Assembly: GCA_944321825.1 (NCBI GenBank)
Contig: CALUMU010000006.1
Span: 1-44,125 of the forward strand
Source: Candidatus Amulumruptor caecigallinarius
GTDB lineage: Bacteria; Bacteroidota; Bacteroidia; Bacteroidales; Muribaculaceae
Length of the DNA: 44,125 bases
Direction of reading: 5' to 3'
Shown in pieces: positions 25,700 through 34,200 of the stretch (within the stretch, counting starts at the first letter, position 1; each line of letters opens with the position of its first letter). The translations under genes and the position numbers were made by a program. Under the pieces are notes generated by a model. That model worked only from the letters and a program-made list of their open reading frames with translations. It was not told where the DNA came from and did no database searches.

Positions 25700-27163
25700 A
25701 TGCCACGTTTTGCCACCCCGATAGTTTTGCTCTGCGTGTCACTCTTGTTTGTGCCGTGCGCTTCTGCCCAGATGGCCATGACTCTGCAGCAGTGCCGTGA
25801 TTTGGCCATTGCCAACAGCAAGCAGTCGCGCATCCACGATGCCGAGCTTCAGGCGGCCGAATACACCAAGCGTCAGGCGCGTGCGGCCTATCTGCCGGCG
25901 CTGGATTTTACAGGCGCGTACTTGTATAACCAGAAAAACCTCTCCGTTATATCGGAGGATGCGCTGCTCCCGGTCAAGACTTTCGACCTCGCATCGCAGA
26001 GCTACCAGTTCGATGTGGTCAAGAACCCTGCCACAGGGATGCCGGTGACGGTCAACGGCCAGCCCGTCCCCTCGCAGGTGGCTCTGCTCCCCAAGGATGC
26101 CCTGACGTTTGACATCCACAATGTCTTTGCGGGTGCGCTGACGCTGACGCAGCCTGTATTCATGGGCGGCAAGATTGCGGCTCTCAACAAACTGGCTGAC
26201 GCAGGCAAAGAGGCCGCTGCAGCCCTGCGTGACCGCGCCGACGATGAGATAATATATGGTGTCGATGCCGCCTATTGGCTCGTGGTGTCGCTCAAAGCCA
26301 AGGAGCGGTTGGCGACAAGCTATGTGCAGCTGCTCGACACGCTGCGTTACAATGTCTCCCGTATGCTCGACGAGGGGATAGCTACAAAGTCCGACCTGCT
26401 CAGTGTCGATGTCAAGCTCAATCAGGGCAATGTCGACCTCACAAAGGTCAGCAACGGCCTGGCGCTGGCGCGTATGTCGCTGGCGCAGAAGTGCGGCCTG
26501 CCAATCGACTCCCCTATGCTCCTCGCCGATGAGGACGGCGAAGTGGCTGTCGGTATGGCCGACGAGTCGCTGCCGCCGCTCGACATGCTGGCAGTATACG
26601 AGCGTCGCAACGACCTGCGGGCTCTCCGTGCTGCCGTCAAGGCGAGCGAGGCGGAGAGTTCGGTGGCGTTGTCGACGATGCTGCCAAACATCGCCCTTGT
26701 GGGAGCGTACACGTTCACCACGCCCAACATGTTCAACGGGTTTGAAAACCGTGTCGGGGGCATGTTCTCCGTCGGGGTAATGGCTTCTGTGCCTCTATGG
26801 CACTGGGGCGGCAACTATTACAAGTACAAGGCTGCTAAAACAAAGTCATACATCGCGTCGCTTCAGGTCGAGGATGCCAAGGAGCTGATAGACCTCCAGG
26901 TGCATCAGGCGCGTTTCAAGATGCAGGAGGCGATAAAGACCTACCGCACATGTGTCGACAACACCGCCAAGGCCGATGAAAATCTACGCTGCGCCACTTT
27001 GGCATACCGTGAGGGGGTTTCCACCACCGATCTGGTCATGGAGGCCCAGACGGCATGGCTCAAAGCCGCATCGGAGGAGATAGACTCGCGCATCGACGTG
27101 CGCCTGTGCCATGTGTATCTCGACAAGGTGCTCGGCACTCTCTCCGCCCCGCCCGCTGAGTGA
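25700..27163 (+). CDS. TolC-family outer-membrane efflux protein
   Basis: A 487-residue outer-membrane channel of the OEP family. The signal peptide is 1-23 (ending PCASA, before QMAM). Two OEP repeats follow: about 25-250, starting MTLQQCRDLAIANSKQSRIH, and about 270-480, each with long helices forming the periplasmic tunnel; strands around AYLPALDFTGAYLY and ALVGAYTFTTPNMF would contribute to the beta barrel. It is the first gene of an apparent operon with a membrane-fusion protein and two ABC-2 permeases, and would give the exporter its outer-membrane exit. Confidence 0.92.
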   Translation: MPRFATPIVLLCVSLLFVPCASAQMAMTLQQCRDLAIANSKQSRIHDAELQAAEYTKRQARAAYLPALDFTGAYLYNQKNLSVISEDALLPVKTFDLASQSYQFDVVKNPATGMPVTVNGQPVPSQVALLPKDALTFDIHNVFAGALTLTQPVFMGGKIAALNKLADAGKEAAAALRDRADDEIIYGVDAAYWLVVSLKAKERLATSYVQLLDTLRYNVSRMLDEGIATKSDLLSVDVKLNQGNVDLTKVSNGLALARMSLAQKCGLPIDSPMLLADEDGEVAVGMADESLPPLDMLAVYERRNDLRALRAAVKASEAESSVALSTMLPNIALVGAYTFTTPNMFNGFENRVGGMFSVGVMASVPLWHWGGNYYKYKAAKTKSYIASLQVEDAKELIDLQVHQARFKMQEAIKTYRTCVDNTAKADENLRCATLAYREGVSTTDLVMEAQTAWLKAASEEIDSRIDVRLCHVYLDKVLGTLSAPPAE

Positions 27164-27251
27164 TTTAAGCCCTAAAAACATATCCGGCTTATAAGATTTA
27201 TCCGATTTTCCACCTTAATAATATACATCTCCACCTTATAATATATATCCC

Positions 27252-28280
27252 ATGTCAACCAATCAATCTTCTCCCACACAGCAGCCCGATGCGGTGCGCC
27301 GCGAGGAACGCATCCTGACGTTTGCCATCGTCGGTGTGCTTGTAGCGGCAGTCGTAATAGCCGTGGTGGGCTTCCTGTTTCTGCGCCGTCCGGCGGACAT
27401 CATCGAGGGGCAGGCCGATGCCACCTCTGTACGTATTTCGGGCAAGCTCCCCGGACGTGTCGCCACGCTCTATGTCCGCGAGGGCGACATGGTCCGTGCC
27501 GGCGACACTCTGGTACACATCCACTCGTCGGTAGTCGATGCCAAGCTGGCGCAGGCCGAGGCTATGAGGGAGGCTGCGGCTGCCTCTAACCGTGCCGTGG
27601 ATGCCGGAGCGCGAAAGCAGACCATCCAGGCGGCGCGTGACCTTGTGGCTCAGGCCGAGGCCGCCGAGGGTATCACACGCAAGACCTATGAGCGTCTTGA
27701 GGCTCTGTGCCGTGATGGTGTGGTGTCGCAGCAGAAGCGCGACGAGGCGCGTGCTGCCTATGATGCTGCTGTGGCGGCTGCTTCAGCTGCCCGCTCGCAG
27801 CTGAGTCTGGCACTGGCTGGAGCGCGTGACGAGGAGAAGCGGGCTTCGGCGGCTATGGTCGATGTGGCTTCGGCTGGAGTGGGGGAGGTGCGCGGCATCC
27901 TTGAGGACCAATACCTCCTTGCCCCCTGCGACGGCCAGATTGATCAGGTATATCCCGAGGAGGGTGAACTCGTCAGCATGGGTGCCCCGGTGATGTCGCT
28001 GCTGCGCATCGCTGACAAGTGGGTGACTTTCAACGCCCGCGAGAAGTATCTCGCCGATCTCCCTCTCGGACGCGAAATCACCGTCAAGATTCCTGCCCTC
28101 GACATGAAGGAGGTCAAGGCGCGTGTCTACTACGTGCGTGACCTCGGCAGCTATGCCACATGGCATGCCACCAAAGCCACCGGCGACTGGGATTCCAAGA
28201 CGTTTGAGGTCAAGGCGCGTCCCCTCGAGCCTGTCCCTGAGCTGCGTCCGGGCATGACCATCCTCTACTATCCCGAATAA
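27252..28280 (+). CDS. HlyD-family periplasmic adaptor (membrane-fusion protein)
   Basis: A 342-residue adaptor linking inner-membrane transporter and TolC channel. One N-terminal membrane anchor (about 23-47) is followed by the split lipoyl domain (SGKLPGRVATLYVREGDMVR, about 64-83, and the returning half LLAPCDGQIDQVYPEEGE near 222-239), an Ala-rich helical hairpin between them (about 95-215), and a beta-barrel domain to the end (RPGMTILYYPE). The gap to the TolC-like gene is 88 bp; the first permease gene starts 10 bp later. Confidence 0.92.
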   Translation: MSTNQSSPTQQPDAVRREERILTFAIVGVLVAAVVIAVVGFLFLRRPADIIEGQADATSVRISGKLPGRVATLYVREGDMVRAGDTLVHIHSSVVDAKLAQAEAMREAAAASNRAVDAGARKQTIQAARDLVAQAEAAEGITRKTYERLEALCRDGVVSQQKRDEARAAYDAAVAAASAARSQLSLALAGARDEEKRASAAMVDVASAGVGEVRGILEDQYLLAPCDGQIDQVYPEEGELVSMGAPVMSLLRIADKWVTFNAREKYLADLPLGREITVKIPALDMKEVKARVYYVRDLGSYATWHATKATGDWDSKTFEVKARPLEPVPELRPGMTILYYPE

Positions 28281-28290
28281 CGCATATCGT

Positions 28291-29463
28291 ATGCCGTTCC
28301 TGTCCGCTCTTAAGCAATCGCTCATCCTCGGCTGTCGCCGTCTCGTCAGCCGCAAGATCTACTTTGCCCTGATGGTATTCGTGCCGGTGGGGTTTGCGCT
28401 CTTTTTCATGGACTTGATGAGCGAGGGGTTGCCGCTGCGTGCGCCTGTGGCGGTCGTAGACCTTGACGATTCGTCGCTGTCGCGGCGTGTGGTCCGCAAC
28501 CTCAGCTCGTCGGAGCTGGTCGATGTGGCTTTCCGCGCATCGTCCTATGCCGAGGCGTTGGAGTTGGTCAAGAGCGGCAAGGCTTACGGTTTTTTCATCA
28601 TACCGCGTGATTTCATGGCCGATGCCGTCGGTGGCAGGGCGGCGGAGCTGTCGTTCTACTCCGACCTGACATTCTTCATCCCTGGCACCCTGACCTACAA
28701 GGGCTTCATGGCTACTGCGGTGACGGCTTCGGGCGGATTGGTCAAGACCACGTTGACCGCTTCGGGGCTGCTCGATGACCGTGCGGCGGGGGTGATGTTG
28801 CAGCCTATGGTGGTGCAGACGCATCTGCTCCATAACCCGTGGACCAACTACTCCTATTATCTCTCCAACTCGTTCATACCCGGCATGTTCGCCTTGGTGA
28901 TTTTTCTGATTACGGCGTTTTCGGTGACTACCGACATCAAGCAGGGCACCTCGCCGCGCTGGCTCGCGGCTTCGGGAGGCAACATCTACATCGCCACTTT
29001 CGGCACTCTGGCTCCGCAGACGCTCGTTTTCACGCTCCTCGGCTTCGCTGTGCAGGCTCTGTTCTACCGTTTCTGCGGCTTCCCCCTCCACTGTCCGCCT
29101 CTCCACATGCTCTCGGCATGGTTTCTGATGGTGGTGGCGTCGCAGGCGTTCGCGCTCTTCGTTTCGGGGATTTTGGTCAACATGCGCCTGTCGCTCTCTG
29201 TGCTCAGTCTGCTGGGCATCTTGGCTTTCTCTGTTACCGGCTTCTCCTTCCCGGTGGAGCAGATGTACCCCTACATCGGGGTGTTCTCCTATCTCTACCC
29301 TGTGCGCTGGTACTTCCTCATCTACATCGACCAGGCCCTCAACGGTCTGCCGCTCTACTATTCGCGCTTCTACTACGTCATACTCATCCTGTTCACACTG
29401 CTGCCGCTGGCTTCGCTCTGGAAACTGCGCCGCCACTGCCTGCGCCCCGTATACCTCCCCTGA
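28291..29463 (+). CDS. ABC-2 type permease (first)
   Basis: A 390-residue permease of the ABC-2 type, YhhJ/YbhS-like. One membrane helix (about 25-45) is followed by a large periplasmic domain (about 50-185, starting VAVVDLDDSSLSRRVVRNLS) and five more helices (about 200-385). The C-terminal FSFPVEQMYPYIGVFSYLYP segment is typical. No ATP-binding subunit is encoded in this operon or elsewhere in the window. Confidence 0.9.
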   Translation: MPFLSALKQSLILGCRRLVSRKIYFALMVFVPVGFALFFMDLMSEGLPLRAPVAVVDLDDSSLSRRVVRNLSSSELVDVAFRASSYAEALELVKSGKAYGFFIIPRDFMADAVGGRAAELSFYSDLTFFIPGTLTYKGFMATAVTASGGLVKTTLTASGLLDDRAAGVMLQPMVVQTHLLHNPWTNYSYYLSNSFIPGMFALVIFLITAFSVTTDIKQGTSPRWLAASGGNIYIATFGTLAPQTLVFTLLGFAVQALFYRFCGFPLHCPPLHMLSAWFLMVVASQAFALFVSGILVNMRLSLSVLSLLGILAFSVTGFSFPVEQMYPYIGVFSYLYPVRWYFLIYIDQALNGLPLYYSRFYYVILILFTLLPLASLWKLRRHCLRPVYLP

Positions 29464-29475
29464 TAACAGCTCCAT

Positions 29476-30645
29476 ATGTGCTCCTGGTTCCGCTCCGTTT
29501 ATCTCGTGTGTCGCCGTGAATTCCGCTTGGTGTTCACGGATGCGGGTGTCATACTGTTTTTCTTCCTCCTTCCGACGGTCTACCCGATAGTCTACACGCT
29601 CATCTACAACCCCGAGGTGGTGCGCGAGATGCCGGTGGCTGTGGTCGACAATTCGCGCACTGCCGCGTCGCGCTCATTGGTGCGCTCCATCGACGCGCTC
29701 CCCTCGGCTCACGTCGTCGGCTATGCCTCCTCGCTCTCTGAAGCGCGGCAGTGGTATGCCTCCCATGACTGCTATGCTGTGGTGGAGATTCCTCGCGGTT
29801 ATGACCGCAGCATTGGCCGCTCGGAGCAGGCGGTGGTCAGCCTCTATTGCGATGCCTCGCTGCTGCTGCGCTACCGCGCCCTGCTTCTCGACATGACGCA
29901 GCTCCAGATAGCGTTCGATGCCGACATACGGCAGCAGGCCGTCGACATCATAGGCGAGCCGGCATACGCGGCGATGGGTTCGGCATCTTCGGTCGGCACC
30001 AATGCCGTGTTCATAGGCGACACGTCGCAGGGCTTCGCATCCTTTGTCATGCCGGGCATACTGATGCTCATCCTCCAGCAGAGCCTTATCCTCGGCATCA
30101 CCATGCTTGCCGGGGGCAGGGCGGAGCGTCGCCGTGCCAACGGTGGCATCGACCCCCTCGGCGTCGCAGCCTCGCCGCTGGCGACCATAATGGGCCGCTT
30201 GGTGTGCTACCTGCTGATTTACCTCCCCATGACCGTCTACGTCGTCGTGTGGATCCCATCGATGTTCGCCCTCCCTGACTCCGGCAGCTTCGTGGACTAC
30301 ATGCTTTTCGTTTTCCCCCTCCTTGTCAGCTCCTGCTTCCTTGGCATGACCCTCGAGGTGTTTGTCACCGAGCGCGAGACCTCCCTGTTGGTCGTTGTGT
30401 TTTCGAGCGTCGTGTTCCTCTTCCTGTCAGGGCTCTCGTGGCCCATGTATGCCATTACGGGCTTCTGGCGCGCCCTCGCCTCCATCGTCCCGGCCACATG
30501 GGGAGTCCAGGGCTTCGTCCGCCTCCTGTCCCACGGCTCGTCGCTCCACGCCGTCGCCTCCCCCTACCTCCACCTCTGGCTCCTCGCCGCCCTCTACGCC
30601 CTCACCGCCTGGCTTCTCGTCCGCTTTCGCCGCCAGCCATCATAG
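29476..30645 (+). CDS. ABC-2 type permease (second)
   Basis: A 389-residue paralogue of the upstream permease with the same layout: helix at about 27-46, periplasmic domain (about 50-185, VAVVDNSRTAASRSLVRSID), then five helices; the last loop has FLSGLSWPMYAITGFWRALA. Two different permeases would form a heterodimer. The gene starts 12 bp after the first permease gene. It contains no ATPase motifs. No terminator is obvious directly after the stop. Confidence 0.9.
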   Translation: MCSWFRSVYLVCRREFRLVFTDAGVILFFFLLPTVYPIVYTLIYNPEVVREMPVAVVDNSRTAASRSLVRSIDALPSAHVVGYASSLSEARQWYASHDCYAVVEIPRGYDRSIGRSEQAVVSLYCDASLLLRYRALLLDMTQLQIAFDADIRQQAVDIIGEPAYAAMGSASSVGTNAVFIGDTSQGFASFVMPGILMLILQQSLILGITMLAGGRAERRRANGGIDPLGVAASPLATIMGRLVCYLLIYLPMTVYVVVWIPSMFALPDSGSFVDYMLFVFPLLVSSCFLGMTLEVFVTERETSLLVVVFSSVVFLFLSGLSWPMYAITGFWRALASIVPATWGVQGFVRLLSHGSSLHAVASPYLHLWLLAALYALTAWLLVRFRRQPS

Positions 30646-30647
30646 TC

Positions 30648-30672
30648 TTCCTGTGATTCCTAAGCTTCCTAT
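30648..30672 (-). repeat. 25-bp inverted repeat, left copy
   Basis: The minus strand reads ATAGGAAGCTTAGGAATC then ACAGGAA, matching 38796-38820 (plus strand) at 23 of 25 positions. The pair encloses the candidate RNA and the giant gene. Confidence 0.7.
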
Positions 30673-30701
30673 CCCCTTGCAAATGTTAAATTTTATTAAT
30701 C

Positions 30702-30710
30702 GGGGGGGGG
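30702..30710 (+). repeat. G9 homopolymer tract
   Basis: Nine consecutive G in an otherwise AT-rich stretch, 28 nt upstream of the -7 box of the candidate RNA. Such tracts can change length by slippage. Confidence 0.6.
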
Positions 30711-30738
30711 TAAATATAACATTTAAAGCCTAATTTCC

Positions 30739-30746
30739 TATTTTTG
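30739..30746 (+). promoter_or_regulatory. Promoter -7 box of the candidate RNA
   Basis: TATTTTTG matches TAnnTTTG and places the transcription start near 30753, immediately before the closing stem of the predicted RNA. Confidence 0.65.
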
Positions 30747-30752
30747 CATTGC

Positions 30753-30912
30753 AATCCTGTGCTAAAATTTGGAAATTATACCTGTTTAAGGATTAAAAGG
30801 GGATGTCTATGATTTGACTCGGACGCAGCCGTGGCTTGTTGCCGCGCTGCCGTCACACCTTTTGTACCATATTTTCCGCACCGGAGAGCGCACCGCTTTT
30901 CGGTGCTTTTTT
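30753..30912 (+). ncRNA. Candidate rod-shaped small RNA with own promoter and terminator
   Basis: About 160 nt with nested pairings visible by eye: closing stem CCTGTGC (30756-30762) with GCACCGG (30878-30884); GGAAATTAT (30771-30779) with ATATTTTCC (30869-30877), one mismatch; AAAAGG plus TGT (30795-30806, with a GGA bulge) with ACACCTTTT (30855-30863); and an apical hairpin GACG..CGTC (30822-30854) with 13 pairs and two single-base bulges. An asymmetric loop at 30780-30794 could hold a small CCT/AGG hairpin. A TATTTTTG box precedes and a perfect terminator follows. The rod with a central bubble recalls 6S RNA, but the match to Bacteroidetes 6S is not verified. No convincing reading frame fits. 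Confidence 0.6.
30890..30912 (+). terminator. Terminator of the candidate RNA
   Basis: GCACCG (30890-30895) and CGGTGC (30901-30906) with a 5-nt loop, followed by six T. Confidence 0.9.
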
Positions 30913-31041
30913 GTTGTATAAAAATATATAATTCAAACACTTATAAATTAATCATTAAAACCCATCTTGTTTTCGACATTGACCATCTGCACTACTTCTT
31001 GACATCTACCTGATTCATGTCATCGTGCCGTCATCGCCGTC

Positions 31042-31087
31042 CATGTGGCAGCATCCGGCGGCCGGCCGCCCCTGCATGTGGCGGCAT
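31042..31087 (+). repeat. Direct repeats flanking a GC palindrome in the giant-gene leader
   Basis: CATGTGGCAGCAT (31042-31054) and CATGTGGCGGCAT (31075-31087) flank the perfect 14-bp palindrome GGCGGCCGGCCGCC (31057-31070). The region between the small RNA terminator (30912) and the ATG at 31210 otherwise shows no gene and no clear TAnnTTTG box. Confidence 0.5.
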
Positions 31088-31209
31088 AACTCGTATCTGT
31101 ATTATGCTCCTGCGGCCCGTTGTGGCTGCCCCGAGGCTCCGGCCTTGACAAACGCACTTTCACATTTAACTTAATCAATATAAATACTGACTAAAAACCA
31201 ACTCATTAC

Positions 31210-34200
31210 ATGAAGAAATTTCTCACCTTCTTCGCAATGATGTTAGCGTTGTTGACTGGCGTCCTCCCGGCTCAGGCATACGATTTCCTGGGGACTGTCA
31301 CTGTCGACATCGCAAACACCGGTTGGACCAGTGCCCCTTATTTCAACATCGGTCATGGAAGCTATCGCCGCAGTTACCAGATGACCAAAGTTGACGGATA
31401 CGAAACCCGCTATCAGTGGAATAATAGCGGGGGTACATGGGTAGGATATACCCGCTGGTCTGTTACCCAAGACCCCATTTCCACAAGTGGGGAAAATGTA
31501 GGTCTGGGTTCCTCTGCATACTATTCAGAGGCGGCCATCACTACTGACCGCCTTATAGTGCTTATGCCTAACAGCGGGATGCAGACCAACGTGCCGTTCA
31601 TCTACATCGACGGTGCTTCCAATCTGTTCTCCATAGAGGGCAGCAACTGGGTCTACACGGTAGATGCCTCTGACAGCGACAAGACATTCCGTCTGCAGCG
31701 TTACGACAGTACGTCGTCCCTTGAAGATACAGGTACTCTGAGCAATACTGTGCTTTACGGAGACGACCGTACTCCCATCTCTGCCGATGGTGTCCGCAGC
31801 CTTTTTGTGTACGGCGGCAACGGTGGCAACTATACAGCTACCGCAGGCGCGAAGTACAAGCTGTCATTCCCGACCACAACCACGTTCGAGTCGGGTAAGG
31901 AATTGTCGCTGACCATCACCAGGATAGAGATCCGTCCGTCTACGCCCTCGCTGCCGGCGGGACCGACAGTGACAGGCAACGTGGTGAAGATACCCGATGT
32001 GGCCGATGCCGACATCTACTACACGTACACCGAGAGCGGTAACCCGCAGGGCGACCCTTCGACCAACTACGACTGGCATAAATACGACCCCTCCGTCGGC
32101 ATAGAGTTGACCAAGGGGTATACGACCATCCGCGCCGCCGCATATGCCAGCGGCCAGTGGTCCTACGTGACCTCTGCCGTGACCTACACCTACACCCTCC
32201 CTGTGGCGACGGTTAGTATCAACATCCACACCGGCATCGCCACCCTGAGCTGCGAAGGCATGTCTTCCCTCCCCGACGGGGCGACCCCGGTGATACTCTA
32301 TTCGTGTGATGACAAAGCCCCGTACAAAGTGTACACTTCGCCGGTCAGCCTGGCCGAGGAGCTTGGCTCTGATGCCTCCAGCTACTATATCAAAGCCATT
32401 GTGAGAGCCTGGGGCGGAGGTAACGACCATTCCGAAGCCGTATCTGGCCAGAGTGTCGACTCCGACATACGCAACGCCTCGTGGGTGGGCCCCGCAGCAG
32501 TGCGCCGCATATGCCTGTGGAGCTACAGCACTTCAGGCACGCCTGTACGCCTCGGCGAGTTCAGCCGTCAGTCTGACGGATCCTATGCCATCTCCCGCTC
32601 ATCGGTCAGCGGCACCGACAGCGGCGACCTGACACAGCGTTACTTCATACGCGTGGTGATGAACCACGACGACCCCGACAATGACAACTCAGACACCGGC
32701 GGCACATATTATGCCCTCGGCGATGTTGTCGGCGGAGCTACTACGGTGGCAAACGGCACCGAACATACCGGTTTCAGCATATTCACCCCGTCGAAAGACG
32801 ATGCCCGTGGCATGTACTTCGACGGGACCGACAGGGATGCCGTCAAGCTGACCCTGAATGGCGGGCTCCAGGAGTATGAGGTGTCCGAAGGCGTACAGTG
32901 CAGCCGTTTCGTGCCTTCGGCCATAACTGCAGAGTGGAATCCCGATGCTTATATCAAGAGCGTCACCCTGCAGGATGCCAGCGGCAACATTCTCTGCAAC
33001 CTTATCCAGAACCTTGACACCGAAGAGGAAAACATCTGGACAGGAGTGACCCCGGGCAGCCTGCCGCCCGCAGTTTCTGGCAATCCCGCCAACACCAAGC
33101 TACGTTTCGTGGCAGAGACCAAAGACGGGATAAAGTATTATTCCATAGGCACTAACAATGCCAACTACTGGATTGATTACGGCTTCTATGACCAGACATC
33201 CGCAGCCAACGTGTACTCTTACTCGTCCGGCGAATACTACTTCTGTGTCAAAACCGCCGGACAGGCCATGGTGGGCATCGAATTTGACGGTACCGACGCT
33301 ACCAAAATTTCTGTCTCGCCCTACAGCTCCGAAGCCGGCATGGATATAAGCGGCACACCCTATACACCCAGCATTACGGGCGAAGGTTCAGAGGTAGGCT
33401 CATGGGAAACCTCACGCTACTTCATCAAGTCCGAGGCCCTCAACGGCTGGGTATACACCTTTACTGCCACAGCGAACACCGCCCAGATGCTCATCTACGG
33501 CTCAAAAGGCAACCTCTACGCCCCGGTAGGACTCTTCCTCGGTTCGCCCACCACAGTGTGGCGGCAGGTACCCTCGTCAGTCTCCGCTACCGACAAGCAG
33601 CGGTTTGCCGCCAAGGTGCCGGGGCTCCAGGTCGGCGCACGCTACCGTATCCTCCTCACCGATGCCGGCAGCGGCGATGTGCGTGTCAGCATCGAGGCGC
33701 TTCCCGAATCGGTGCGCAAGATTAAGAAGGTGGAGCTTGTCAACCGCAGCCAGAGCGACCGCACGGAAGGAGAATTCACCTATGATGCCGCCGACAACGT
33801 GTGGAATTTCTATCCTCTCGTATGGGACGGCAACCCCTCGGGCGAAATCAGCAAAGCGTCAGATCTCTACTACATCCGTGTGACTGCAGGCTACGATAAC
33901 GCCGGCAGCGAACCCGATGTGGTACGTTACGTGAGCTGGTCGGGTTCCTCTGCGGACTACCAGCTCAACAGCGTGTCGCAGTACACCGGCACGCCTGTCA
34001 CATATACCAGTCTTGCCGACAACTATAATTTCAAGATTTGCAACAACGGCAGCTACTATGTACAGGTGACATTTGACGATGCCACATTGTCGGCAGTGTG
34101 GATGGGCGTGTCGACCACAAAGCTCACCCCGACATATACACCGGCGATTTCGGGAGTAGCGTGGTCGCTGAGCGACGACGCCATCCTCGCCCCCGGCGAC

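Noticed and set aside
28210-29475. 421-codon open frame on the minus strand opposite the first ABC-2 permease
   Set aside because: Highly charged translation (Glu/Arg/His/Gln) without hydrophobic core or motifs; the opposite strand encodes a clear permease.
30831-31013. 60-codon open frame over the candidate RNA terminator
   Set aside because: It runs through a perfect Rho-independent terminator and has no family resemblance; the region is better explained as a structured RNA.
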